A stretch of 64,000 bases of DNA from Aliitabrizicola sp041905595 (lineage in GTDB: Bacteria > Pseudomonadota > Alphaproteobacteria > Rhodobacterales > Rhodobacteraceae). The DNA lies in assembly GCA_041905595.1 (NCBI GenBank), contig JAYRKT010000026.1, positions 1 through 64,000 on the forward strand. Direction: 5' to 3'. The first letter of the stretch is position 1; every line of letters begins with the position of its first letter. Positions 25,948-36,220 of this stretch are shown one piece after another. The notes under the pieces were generated by a model. It was not told the DNA's origin. It saw only the letters and a list, made by a program, of their open reading frames with translations, and ran no database searches. The position numbers were made by a program, and so were the translations under genes.

Positions 25948-27351
25948 TCAGCATTCGGGCAGGTTGACGGCCAACCCTCCGGTAGAGGTTTCCTTGTACT
26001 TCAGGTTCATGTCGATGCCGGTCTGCCGCATCGTCTCGATGCAGTTGTCGAGCGGCATGAAATGCTGGCCGTCGCCGCGCAGCGCAAGGCTGGCCGCCGA
26101 CACCGCCTTGATTGCGCCCAGGCCGTTGCGTTCGATGCAGGGCACCTGAACCAGCCCCTTGGCCGGGTCGCAGGTCATGCCAAGATGGTGCTCCAGGGCG
26201 ATTTCGGCTGCGTTCTCGATCTGCTCGTTGGTGCCACCAAGGGCTGCGCAAAGCCCCGCCGCCGCCATGGCCGACGCCGATCCGACCTCGCCCTGGCACC
26301 CCACTTCGGCCCCCGAGATCGAGGCGTTGTGCTTGATCAACCCGCCGATGGCGGCGGCCACCAGCAGGAAGTCGCGAATGCCCTCTTGCGTCGCGCCGTG
26401 ACAGTGGTCGCGATAATACCGGATCACCGCTGGCACCACACCAGCCGCCCCGTTGGTGGGCGAGGTGACAACCCGGCCACCAGCGGCATTCTCTTCGTTC
26501 ACAGCCATGGCGTAAGTGGCGATCCAGTCGTTGACGACATGCGGTTGGCTGCGGTTGGCGCCGGCCTCCGACAGAAGCTGGCGATGAATGTCGCGGGCGC
26601 GCCGGCGCACCGACAGGCCGCCGGGCAGAATGCCTTCCTGCCGCAATCCGCGGTCGACGCAGCCGTCCATCGCGGCCCAGACGGCATCCAGCCGGTCGTC
26701 GAGGGCCGCGCCATGCGCCACGCTTTCGTTCGCCCGCTTCATGCTGGCGATGGTCTTACCCGAGGCGGCGCCCATGGCCAGCATCTCGACCGCCGAAGTG
26801 AAGGGGAAGGGATAGGCCGGTGTCGCCGGGCCTGCAGCCGAGGTCGTGCCGTCTTGCGCCCGGTCGGCGGCAAGTTCTTCGGCAGTGCGGACAAAGCCGC
26901 CGCCGATGGAATAATAGGTGCGCGACAGAAGCGGTTCGCCGTCCGGTAGCAAGGCGGTCAGAACCAGCCCGTTGGCATGGCCCGGCAGTGGTGGGCCGTA
27001 GTCGAACACGAGATCATCAGCGGGTCGGAACACCAGAGCAGGCAGGCCGGGCAGCGCAATGGTGCCAGCGGCGCGCAGTGCGGCCTCCTGTGCCTCGGCA
27101 CGGTCGGGGTCGATGGTGTCGGGCAGAAAGCCCAGCAGGCCCAGGATCACCGCCCTGTCGGTGGCATGGCCCTTGCCGGTGAAGGCCAGGCTGCCGTGCA
27201 GGCTGGCGCGCAGCCGCGTACCCTGACCATGGGGCGGGGCGGCGCGACGAAGGTCGTCCAGAAAGCGCGCCGCGGCCACCATGGGCCCCATCGTGTGCGA
27301 CGAGGACGGGCCAATGCCGATCTTGAAAATGTCGAAGGTTGAAAGGAACAT
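25948..27351 (-). CDS. sdaA: L-serine ammonia-lyase
   Basis: A 467-residue single-chain L-serine dehydratase that converts serine to pyruvate and ammonia with an iron-sulfur cluster. The N-terminal beta domain starts with FLSTFDIFKIGIGPSSSHTM, a family hallmark. The alpha domain has cysteines positioned for the 4Fe-4S cluster, including GAEVGCQGEVGSASAMAAAG and GMTCDPAKGLVQVPCIERN. It lies 66 bases downstream of gcvP. Together they suit serine and glycine produced from sarcosine, the product of creatinase. Confidence 0.95.
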   Translation of the reverse strand: MFLSTFDIFKIGIGPSSSHTMGPMVAAARFLDDLRRAAPPHGQGTRLRASLHGSLAFTGKGHATDRAVILGLLGFLPDTIDPDRAEAQEAALRAAGTIALPGLPALVFRPADDLVFDYGPPLPGHANGLVLTALLPDGEPLLSRTYYSIGGGFVRTAEELAADRAQDGTTSAAGPATPAYPFPFTSAVEMLAMGAASGKTIASMKRANESVAHGAALDDRLDAVWAAMDGCVDRGLRQEGILPGGLSVRRRARDIHRQLLSEAGANRSQPHVVNDWIATYAMAVNEENAAGGRVVTSPTNGAAGVVPAVIRYYRDHCHGATQEGIRDFLLVAAAIGGLIKHNASISGAEVGCQGEVGSASAMAAAGLCAALGGTNEQIENAAEIALEHHLGMTCDPAKGLVQVPCIERNGLGAIKAVSAASLALRGDGQHFMPLDNCIETMRQTGIDMNLKYKETSTGGLAVNLPEC

Positions 27352-27417
27352 CGGTCGCTTTTCCTGTGGGAAATGGGCGGCACCAATGCGCCGCCCAATC
27401 GGGTTATCCGGCCAAGA

Positions 27418-28769
<1,352 letters not shown>

Positions 28770-29587
28770 GGCAATGTCAGAGCAAATTCCTTGAGCAGGG
28801 TGGGGCCGTCGCCTAGCCTCGTGTGATGATCCAGCGCTCCCCCTTCCGGTACTTCAAGACGAGCCCCGAAGTGATCCGCCTGACGGTGATGCTCTATGTC
28901 CGCTACCCGCTCTCGCTGCGCAACGTCGAGGATCTCCTGCATGAGCGCGGTATCGAGATCAGCCATGAGACCGTGCGGTTCTGGTGGAACAGATTTGGTC
29001 CGATGTTCGCCGCCGAGATTCGCCGTAAGCGGGCGGATCGAATGCGGTCCCTTCCTCATTGGCGGTGGCACTTGGACGAGGTTTTCGTGAAGATCAACGG
29101 CGTCACCCATTACCTCTGGCGGGCAGTCGATCACGAAGGCGAAGTCCTGGAAGGATTCGTATCCAAGAGGCGAGATCGCAAGGCCGCACTGAAATTCCTC
29201 AGGAAAACCATAAGGCGGCATGGTCGCCCGAATGTTTTCGTCACTGACAAGCTCAGGTCCTACGGCGCGGCGCTGAAGGACCTGGGACTGCCAGACGATC
29301 GCGAGACCGGTCGCTGGCTCAATAATCGCGCGGAAAATTCACATCAGCCTTTTCGACGACGGGAACGTGCCATGCTCCGCTTTCGCCGGATGCGATCGCT
29401 CCAGAAGTTCGTCGCGGTCCATTCCTCAATCCACAACCACTTCAACGGAGAGCGCGCCCTCACCAGCCGGGACAGTTTCAAGGCCAATCGTGCCGCCGCG
29501 CTTGCCGAGTGGCGCGGCCTTCTCGTGGCCTGATACCCGCGCTGGGTAGGGCAAATAGAGACTGGTTCGCATTCGTCTGACACCACC
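28770..29587 (+). mobile_element. IS6 family insertion sequence
   Basis: An approximately 818-base element, the usual IS6 size, with one transposase gene. Its left end reads GGCAATGTCAGA (from 28770) and the complement of its right end reads GGTGGTGTCAGA (to 29587), imperfect terminal inverted repeats. Both flanking genes (gcvP at left, EamA at right) are cut at their 5' ends at the element borders, and no obvious target duplication is seen. That is the pattern left by an IS6-mediated adjacent deletion rather than a simple insertion. Confidence 0.8.
28826..29533 (+). CDS. IS6 family transposase
   Basis: A 235-residue DDE transposase that looks complete. ATG 28826 is preferred over GTG 28823. 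The N-terminal HTH lies in RYPLSLRNVEDLLHERGIEI. The catalytic triad is in HLDEVFVKI (Asp), VTDKLRSY (Asp) and RAENSHQPFRRRERAM (Glu), the last also a family signature. It is likely still active. A shorter relative of its C-terminus occurs at 55203-55404. Confidence 0.95.
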   Translation: MIQRSPFRYFKTSPEVIRLTVMLYVRYPLSLRNVEDLLHERGIEISHETVRFWWNRFGPMFAAEIRRKRADRMRSLPHWRWHLDEVFVKINGVTHYLWRAVDHEGEVLEGFVSKRRDRKAALKFLRKTIRRHGRPNVFVTDKLRSYGAALKDLGLPDDRETGRWLNNRAENSHQPFRRRERAMLRFRRMRSLQKFVAVHSSIHNHFNGERALTSRDSFKANRAAALAEWRGLLVA

Positions 29588-30323
29588 CCTGGTGCTGATC
29601 TCGGTCGTCGGCGCCTCGATCCAGTATGCGCTGACATTCACCGGCGTGAAGGGGCTGGGCGCCGGGCTTTCCGCACTGGTGGTCCAGCTTGAGGTACCGT
29701 TCTTGGTCCTGCTTGGCGCGCTATTGCTGGGGGAGCGGCCCGGCGCCATCAAGTGGATCGGCATCCTTATCGCCTTTGCCGGGGTGGGGTTGATCGCCGC
29801 AAGGGAACAGTTCACCGGATCGCTGCTGCCGGTCGTCCTGGTCATGGGCGGCGCCTTCTTCTGGGCACTGGGGCAGGTTCTGGTCCGCGGCCTCAAGGGC
29901 ATGACCGGCCTTTCGGTCACCGCCTGGACCGCAGTGCTGGCCACGCCGCAGCTGTTCCTGCTGTCTGCCCTGTTCGAGTCCGGGCAGATTGAGGCAATCA
30001 GGACCGCCAGCCCCACCGCCTGGGGCGCCGCGCTCTATCTCGGCCTGGTCATGACGACGCTCGGCTATTTTCTCTGGAACAGCCTGATCCTGCGCAAAGA
30101 GGTAGGGCAAGTGGCGCCCTTCCTGCTGCTTCTTCCGGTCTTTTCTGTGGTCGGCGGCGTCGTTTTCCTTGGAGAGGCGCTATCAGTTTCGCGCCTTGCC
30201 GGTGGCGCTGTCGTGCTGTCGGGAGTGGCGCTGATCACCCTGCCCTGGCCGCAGACAACGCGCTGGCGCCCATGGGGGATCGCGGGCAAGAGCGCCAAGG
30301 ATAACCGCGAATGTGAAGGCTGA
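29583..30323 (+). pseudogene. EamA/DMT family transporter, 5'-truncated by IS6
   Basis: About 245 codons of a drug/metabolite transporter. Eight or so membrane segments remain, e.g. VVLVMGGAFFWALGQVLVRG and the second EamA repeat. Homology begins with LVLISVVGASIQYALTF immediately at the IS6 right border; the first ~60 residues (two helices) are missing. A GTG at 29592 could still start translation of a shortened protein, but function is doubtful. Full-length family members have ten helices in two EamA repeats of about 290 residues. Confidence 0.88.
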
Positions 30324-30393
30324 CTTAGGCTGGAGAAGGTTGGAAGCCAGACCCATCCCCTCCGCCACTCGCCCTTGATAAGGCGTTCTCCCG

Positions 30394-30415
30394 ATCCGGC
30401 TGCGGCCGGATTTTT
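30394..30415 (+). terminator. rho-independent terminator after EamA gene
   Basis: ATCCGGC (30394-30400) and GCCGGAT (30405-30411) form a 7-base stem with a 4-base loop, followed by a T-tract. It lies 70 bases after the EamA stop. The remaining 266 bases to 30681 hold no gene I can support. Confidence 0.8.
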
Positions 30416-30681
30416 CCGTTGTTTTCGAGGGTTATGCGGGAGGGGCTGAACACCGGCCCAGGGGCCAGGTGGTCCGTAAGCGGTCTCTCGGGCCGATATT
30501 CTCCGAACCTGATGACTGTGCTTATTTGGTGAATGGCTTACAAATTATTGGTTGGCATGGCTTTTCCTAGGCGCCGAACTGAACGCTTCGATGTCGGTCG
30601 CGCTCGAAGAGATGGAACACAAATCGAACTTGAAGTCCCGGACCATGCATCATGCACGGCCGACGGGAATTCCCGCCGTCG

Positions 30682-32560
30682 TCATAGGAGCATGCGATAA
30701 CTTCGAGCGTCCGCGTCACTGGATTTGATGATCTGATACTCCATGCCGCTGGCCACTGCGATTTGCTCGGCGAAGTCCTTCTTCGCGCGAACCACTGCAG
30801 CGTCGATCTGGTGATCTCCCTTCACCTCGACGATCACGTATTTTTCGTTCCCGTCCGGTTCTTCGCGGACGAAAACGAAATCCGGATAATAGCTTCTAAC
30901 CGTATGCGAATCCGGATCGATGTACTGAATGAAGAAGTCCGACTGGCCGTGCGTAAGCATGCCAGTAAAGTAGATCTTTTTCACCCGCTTCTCTCTTAGG
31001 AGATCCCAGAACAGCGTTCGCTCCGAATTGGAATCGAAGCAGTAGGTATCAAGATGGAAGCTCTTGTCGCGCTCATCACCCTTCACCACTGCGTCAGTGC
31101 TGCGGACAATCTTGTCCTTGGCAGCCGTGATCTCGTAATAACCGCTCGCTGGGAGCTTGATGAGTTGGACTTCGTGCTCTTCGTTTCTTTCCGACTCATC
31201 CAGCTCAAAAATCATCCGGAACAAGCGTGGAATGATCTCGTCGTAGAGCAACTCGTTGAATTCATTGGTTATTGCAACTATTTTTTCGACGCCTTCCGTT
31301 GTGGCATCCAGCAGCGACTCAATTTCCAATGGCGATTGATTGAGGTACCGAGCGACTTCTCCCACAATGCTCAGGCGTGAGAACACCTGCTTTTCGCGGC
31401 GTTCGGTAAGATCGAATGTCCTGCTGGATGATGCACGGACGGCGTCACTCGGGGTGAGCCCTTCCTGCTGCGTTTCTAAGAGCCGATACTTCTCGACAAG
31501 CTCACTCCATTTGTCCCGAGCAGACAGCTCGGGGAACAGCGTCTGTCCAGGCGAGACAGTTTTCTCGCGGACATTATACTCCTTGCGCACCCGCACCAGC
31601 TTGATCTTCACGGGAGGCTCGACGACCTTGATCTGGACGCGCTCCTTGTCGCCGGCGACCTTCTGCAGCTCGGCCGCGCTAATCCGGAAGTTCTGCTGCA
31701 GCTCGTCGTTGAGAATTTCCATGTTATCGTCGGAGAGAAACACATGCCCGGTGTACTGGGCCTGGCCGATGGCGCGAAGGCAGCGCATGGTCGCCTGAAG
31801 CACGAAAACTTTGGATTTGGGTTCGCGGAAGAGGCCGACGCCAAATAGTGACCGGCAATTCCAGCCCTCACGCCCCTTGTTGACAAGCAGAATGAACTGC
31901 TTCTCGGAGGTTGGTGTGTCCAGACGGTTGAACTCCCGAATGTCGTCGTTCGAGGTCAACTTCTCGTCGCCGACGTTGAGCTTTTCGACCGGCCGGTTTG
32001 GGTGCTCTGCCTGACGGCGTTCCCAAGCCTTGTAGTCAAAGCCAGCGATCAGCTCGTTCAAGTCGGCACGGGTGGCGATGCGGTTCACTGGCATGATTTT
32101 GACCATGCGGCCGTCTTTCTCGCCATCGAAAACAGAGCTCAATTCGAGCTTCTGAACCTCTAGAGCGTCTAGCAAGAGTTCTTTTGCCTGGATCGGATTC
32201 CGGAAGACATCATAATGATTGACGTTATAGAGCTCGAAGCCTGGAACATCGCTCCTGCCAATGCCCTCGAAGTTCAGGCTTGGCTCTTTATCCGAAATTA
32301 ACAGTCTCTTTGTCGCGGTTTGAACCGCGCCTAGATTGACGTCAGCGCCGATGAAGCGCCTGCCTAGCTTGAGTGCGGCAGCAAGAGTGGTTCCTGAGCC
32401 CATGAAGCAGTCAAAAACAAGGTCGCCAGGATTCGATGAAACCTTGATGATCCGCTCAAGTAGCTCTTCCGGCTTTTGAGTAGGGTAATCTAGGCGCTCG
32501 TCTGAAGTATTGCCAACTCTAGAGATGTCGTTCCAATTGCATGTGAGAGGTGTCCCAGTT
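30682..32560 (-). pseudogene. fused remnants of DNA methyltransferase and type III Res subunit
   Basis: One open frame joins two gene fragments. From about 32560 to 31990 it encodes the C-terminal part of an amino-methyltransferase: YPTQKPEELLERII, the SAM motif VFDCFMGSGTTLAAAL, and a following region NHYDVFRNPIQAKELLL. From about 31970 it continues in frame as the C-terminal part of a type III restriction (Res) subunit: FILLVNKGREGWNCRSLFG and ATMRCLRAIGQAQ (helicase motif VI), then a PD-(D/E)XK-type nuclease end YYPDFVFV and YVIVEVKGDH. The methylase N-terminus with DPPY and the Res helicase N-terminus with Walker A are absent. It probably arose by deletions and has no natural start codon. 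Confidence 0.82.
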
Positions 32561-35023
32561 GCCATTCTCGCGCTGGTAGTAACGCATGACATGCCTGCGC
32601 GCGGCCTCAAGGGTGATCGGCGCGAGGAAGACGCGCTCCTTCTTCGACAGCATGGCGTAGTTCGTGGAAAACCAGCCATCGATGGCGTCTGGCGTTACCG
32701 TACGTTCTTCGCCCCGAAGCACGGCCTTGTGGATGTCTTCAATGGTCTGGTGGACCAGGGTGCCGAACAGCATCGGGCTGACGCGGATGGCGGCGAACTC
32801 CAGCTCCTTGAAGAAGCGGTACTGCTCGGCGCAGTTTTCGAACAGTGTGATGTGCGAGGTGAAGGAATACTCGCGCTTAAGGTTGATTTCCTTCACCTTT
32901 TGGAAGGTGAACTGGATCAGGTCCACCGTGCGCCAATCTGGAAGGGCGCGGAAGACATCCTCGAAATACTTTGAAGGCGACCGGCCGTGCCCGTGCCGTT
33001 CCTGCGCGGCGAGGACCAGGAGGTTCTGCGCCCGCGAAAACGCGGTGTAGTAGAGACGCCAGAAATCGAAGTGCTTGATGCTGTCCAGGGGCTCGAACCG
33101 GGCCTTCGACAGGTACCCACCTTCTTCGAGGAGTTCGTCCAGGTCGGTGTGCTGCTTGCGCGGCACCGCCTCCAGCGATCCGCACACGACCACGGGGAAT
33201 TCGAGCCCCTTGGACTGGTGGATGGTCAGGAACGATACGCACCCCTTCGGCGCATACTCCGCCTCGTCCTCATACTCCCCGATGCCGCCTTCCTTGAGGA
33301 AGCGGAAGAACTGGTTGAACAGGTTCCGCAAGTCCCGTTCGAGGTACTCGGGGTTCAGAACCGTGACGTAGTGCAGGTACTCGAACTTGGTGATCAGCTT
33401 CGAGAAGGTCGCGAGGTTGCGGGCGGCGCGACCCTTGTCCACGCCCTGCATCGCGTCCTCGTCCAGGAATCGGGAGAACAGGTGGAACTGGAGGAGCTGG
33501 TAGAACAGGCCCGAGAACGCGTAGTCGGCGGTCTGGGTCAAGACAGCATGACGCTTGGCCAGCGGCCGAGCCCATTCGAGCATTCGGCTATTTTCAGGCT
33601 TCCGCAGCTCGTCAGTGAATGCCTTGAAGCACTGGTGATCGTAATAGTCCCATATCGCCAGATGCGCACCTTCTGCCCACTGGCGCACCTTGGGGAACTG
33701 GGGGAAGAGAAAGATCAGCGCCCCGATCATCAAGCGGATTTCCTCGCGCTCGAAGAACATGTTGGAGCGTGGTGAATAGACCGGCACGCCTTTCGCTTCG
33801 AGGAAGCGTGCCAGGTCCAGAACCCGGTCGTTTTTCACCGAGCGGAAAAGGAAGGCGACCTGGTTCCAATCGGTCAGCCGACCGGAGTCCCGAAGTGCAG
33901 TCAGAAAGTCGAAAACTTCCGCGTGCCAGTTTTCGGTTTCGTCCTTTTCGTCAGATGCGCTCAGCCTGACGGTTGCTGGCACGGCGGGAAAGCTGTCCTC
34001 TCTTGGGACTATCTGCTTGGGGAAGCGAAAAGACCTGCCTTTTTCCTCCCAGTCCTGGCGCTCCATCCAAGCGTTGTAGAAATCGATGATCCCCGGATGC
34101 GAGCGGTAGTTCACGGTCAAGCGCACTTGCGTGCAAGCGCCTGGAGGGAAGAGCTGAGGGAACTCGAGGATGTTGCGGATCGTCGCGCCGCGAAAGCGGT
34201 AAAGACCTTGGTCATCATCGCCGACGACGCAAAGGTTCCTGCGGTCACCTGCCAAGAGTAGAAGGATTTGCTCCTGGATGGTGTTGGTGTCTTGATACTC
34301 GTCGACCATAAGGTGCGAGATCTTTTCCCGAAGTTTGGCCAATACTGCGGGATGTCGCCAAAGCAGTTGCAGTGCTTCATACTGGATGCCCGAGAAATCA
34401 AGGCAATTTGCTTCATTCAGAAGCACCTGATACTTTTTGAAACAACGTGCTAGCGCACGCACCGCAGGATCTGGTGCAGCCTCTAGGGCATCGGGATCCA
34501 ACGCTTCTTCACTAACCTTGTTCAGCCATTTCATGAGCTGCTCAGACTGAGCCCACCGGCCGGTCTGGTCATCCCCCATTACCAGCTGGGCATCTGGAAG
34601 CTCCCGAAATTCCTTGATCTTCTGATAAAGGAAGTACTGCTGATCAAACTGATCAAAAAGCGTGAAGCTGCGCCTTAAGCGGGTGAACTCACGAAATTCC
34701 TCCAGTACGCGCAGGCAGATGGAGTGGAACGTACCAAGGTACATTTCATTCAGATTGAAGCGGATATCCAATTCAGTGAGTCGATTGGATATCCGAGTGG
34801 TCAGCTCCCGAGCCGCCTTGTCGGTGAATGTGACGATAAGGAAGCATTCCGCAGCGACCTTCTTCTCGGTGATCAGGTGAACAATGCGTTCGACGAGCGT
34901 GAAGGTCTTACCAGATCCTGGGCCGGCGATAATTAGCACAGGTCCATCTGTATGCGTGATGGCCTGCAGCTGACTGGAATTTGCCAATATTCTTGAGTCG
35001 TGCGCGGCGGGAGCGTTGATCAT
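32519..35023 (-). CDS. UvrD/Rep-type helicase, C-terminally truncated
   Basis: An 834-residue superfamily 1 helicase. Walker A is IIAGPGSGKTFTLVERIV near residue 30; other motifs are TFTDKAARELTTRI, VDEYQDTN (Walker B), VGDDDQGLYRFRGA, NYRSHPGI, and later LTIHQSKGLEFPVVV and YTAFSRAQNLLVL. Near the end FGTLVHQTIEDIH is the first motif of a RecB/AddB-like nuclease domain, but the rest of that nuclease is missing: the frame ends soon after the junction with the methyltransferase fragment near 32550. So helicase activity may remain while nuclease activity is lost. Its ATG overlaps the RES toxin stop (ATGA). Confidence 0.87.
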   Translation of the reverse strand: MINAPAAHDSRILANSSQLQAITHTDGPVLIIAGPGSGKTFTLVERIVHLITEKKVAAECFLIVTFTDKAARELTTRISNRLTELDIRFNLNEMYLGTFHSICLRVLEEFREFTRLRRSFTLFDQFDQQYFLYQKIKEFRELPDAQLVMGDDQTGRWAQSEQLMKWLNKVSEEALDPDALEAAPDPAVRALARCFKKYQVLLNEANCLDFSGIQYEALQLLWRHPAVLAKLREKISHLMVDEYQDTNTIQEQILLLLAGDRRNLCVVGDDDQGLYRFRGATIRNILEFPQLFPPGACTQVRLTVNYRSHPGIIDFYNAWMERQDWEEKGRSFRFPKQIVPREDSFPAVPATVRLSASDEKDETENWHAEVFDFLTALRDSGRLTDWNQVAFLFRSVKNDRVLDLARFLEAKGVPVYSPRSNMFFEREEIRLMIGALIFLFPQFPKVRQWAEGAHLAIWDYYDHQCFKAFTDELRKPENSRMLEWARPLAKRHAVLTQTADYAFSGLFYQLLQFHLFSRFLDEDAMQGVDKGRAARNLATFSKLITKFEYLHYVTVLNPEYLERDLRNLFNQFFRFLKEGGIGEYEDEAEYAPKGCVSFLTIHQSKGLEFPVVVCGSLEAVPRKQHTDLDELLEEGGYLSKARFEPLDSIKHFDFWRLYYTAFSRAQNLLVLAAQERHGHGRSPSKYFEDVFRALPDWRTVDLIQFTFQKVKEINLKREYSFTSHITLFENCAEQYRFFKELEFAAIRVSPMLFGTLVHQTIEDIHKAVLRGEERTVTPDAIDGWFSTNYAMLSKKERVFLAPITLEAARRHVMRYYQRENGNWDTSHMQLERHL

Positions 35024-35718
35024 CTATTGCGCTCCCCGATCCCAATCTCCCGTTTCTCATATATCGTCGCGATCTGACGCCCATCCCAAACGTAGCAGAG
35101 GTGTCGCTCTTGACGTGCGCTGGAGAGCAGGGGCGGGCGAAACACAGCCACGCACTCGCCCCCGTTACGTCGCACGCTGTCGTAGGCGACGCCGTTCGAG
35201 CCGTCTTTGCGCAGCGACTTCGCCAGGTGCTGGGACGCAGCGTAGTTGTCGTTGTGGTACACGAGCGGATAGGCCGCCTTCTGGCCCCGGAGATCATGCA
35301 GATCGCCAGCGAGGTCGACGACATAGACCCGCATGTCGAATTCCATGTGCGCCTGTTCGGTGGACCGCATGAAGTGCTCGCGGTGGTACTTCGTCTCGGC
35401 GATAGCTGTCTCTAAGTCGTTGGCGGCGTAGAACACGCCGAAGGTCCCGTCGGTGAAGCGACTCCCATCGGGATTGAGGTGGGTGAAAGCCGCCATGATG
35501 ATGCTTGTGCCGGGGCCGCTGATCCGGTCCTCTGAGGGCACGAGGCCGATTTTGCCCACTTCATCGCGCAGGCGAGGGTTGGTCAGCGATTCCAACTCGA
35601 AAACGGCTTCGAGGTCATCCGGCTCGGTCACCCGCTCGAACAGCTGAATCGGCGGAAACCGGCTGGGGATGATCCGCCAGCACGGCTTCCAGTCGATGCG
35701 GGCAACCGGCAGCGTCAT
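35020..35718 (-). CDS. RES domain toxin (NAD+ phosphorylase family)
   Basis: A 232-residue RES-domain protein. ATG 35718 overlaps the antitoxin stop by 4 bases, the usual layout. The conserved Arg, Tyr, Glu and Ser of the family are suggested by FERVTEPDD, FGVFYAANDLETAIAETKYH and the later YDSVRRNGGECVAVF. RES toxins degrade NAD+ and stop growth when the partner DUF2384/Xre antitoxin is lost. Here its stop also overlaps the helicase start, so toxin synthesis is coupled to a helicase gene. Type II toxin-antitoxin role is inferred from family and pairing. Confidence 0.9.
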   Translation of the reverse strand: MTLPVARIDWKPCWRIIPSRFPPIQLFERVTEPDDLEAVFELESLTNPRLRDEVGKIGLVPSEDRISGPGTSIIMAAFTHLNPDGSRFTDGTFGVFYAANDLETAIAETKYHREHFMRSTEQAHMEFDMRVYVVDLAGDLHDLRGQKAAYPLVYHNDNYAASQHLAKSLRKDGSNGVAYDSVRRNGGECVAVFRPPLLSSARQERHLCYVWDGRQIATIYEKREIGIGERNR

Positions 35719-36119
35719 GCCCAACCGCCTCGCTGAGCGTCCAGGTACTGCCGCACGACGAATAGGTCCGCGACCTGGCCTGACAGCATCCGATCGAGCG
35801 CCGACTTCCCGGCGAAGACGGGGGCCTGGTTCGGCCGCTTGACCCAAGCGTCAGCGGCCGTCTCGTCAGGTAGCAGGATCTGAAGCGCCTTGTAGACGCC
35901 CAGAATGTAGGAAATGCGCTCCAGTGTGTCCTTCGGCAGCGCGGTGTTCGGGTCCTTCTTCCACTTGAAGAACGTTGAGCGCGCAGTCACTCCGAGAAGC
36001 GTCATTTGCTCGTCGACCGACAGGTCCCATAGCTCGGCAATGCGAAAAAACGTACGCAGCGCGGGTCCGGAAAGGCCCCTGCGATCAATCGCTGGTGCTG
36101 GTTGTCCGTGCGAAGCCAT
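35715..36119 (-). CDS. Xre/MbcA/ParS-type antitoxin (DUF2384)
   Basis: A 134-residue partner of the RES toxin. ATG 36119 is preferred: GGAG lies 7 bases upstream, and an earlier ATG at 36161 falls inside the operator palindrome. The N-terminal part has an Xre-like HTH (DEQMTLLGVTARSTFFKWKK), followed by DTLERISYILGVYKALQIL; the C-terminal toxin-binding part has RMLSGQVADLFVVRQYLDA. It should bind and neutralise the toxin and repress its own operon. It is the first gene of an Xre-RES-helicase string. Confidence 0.88.
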   Translation of the reverse strand: MASHGQPAPAIDRRGLSGPALRTFFRIAELWDLSVDEQMTLLGVTARSTFFKWKKDPNTALPKDTLERISYILGVYKALQILLPDETAADAWVKRPNQAPVFAGKSALDRMLSGQVADLFVVRQYLDAQRGGWA

Positions 36120-36152
36120 GGCATTGCTCCATATTCGCATAATAATGTCAGC

Positions 36153-36172
36153 ATAGTCCATATTTGGACTAT
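36153..36172. promoter_or_regulatory. operator palindrome of the RES-Xre operon
   Basis: ATAGTCCA (36153-36160) and TGGACTAT (36165-36172) form a perfect 8-base inverted repeat with a 4-base spacer, about 35 bases upstream of the antitoxin start. The position suits autoregulation by the DUF2384/Xre protein. Confidence 0.75.
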
Positions 36173-36220
36173 GGCAAGGCGAACATTTGGGAGAGAGAGA
36201 AAATCCGCCTCTGGAGGCCT

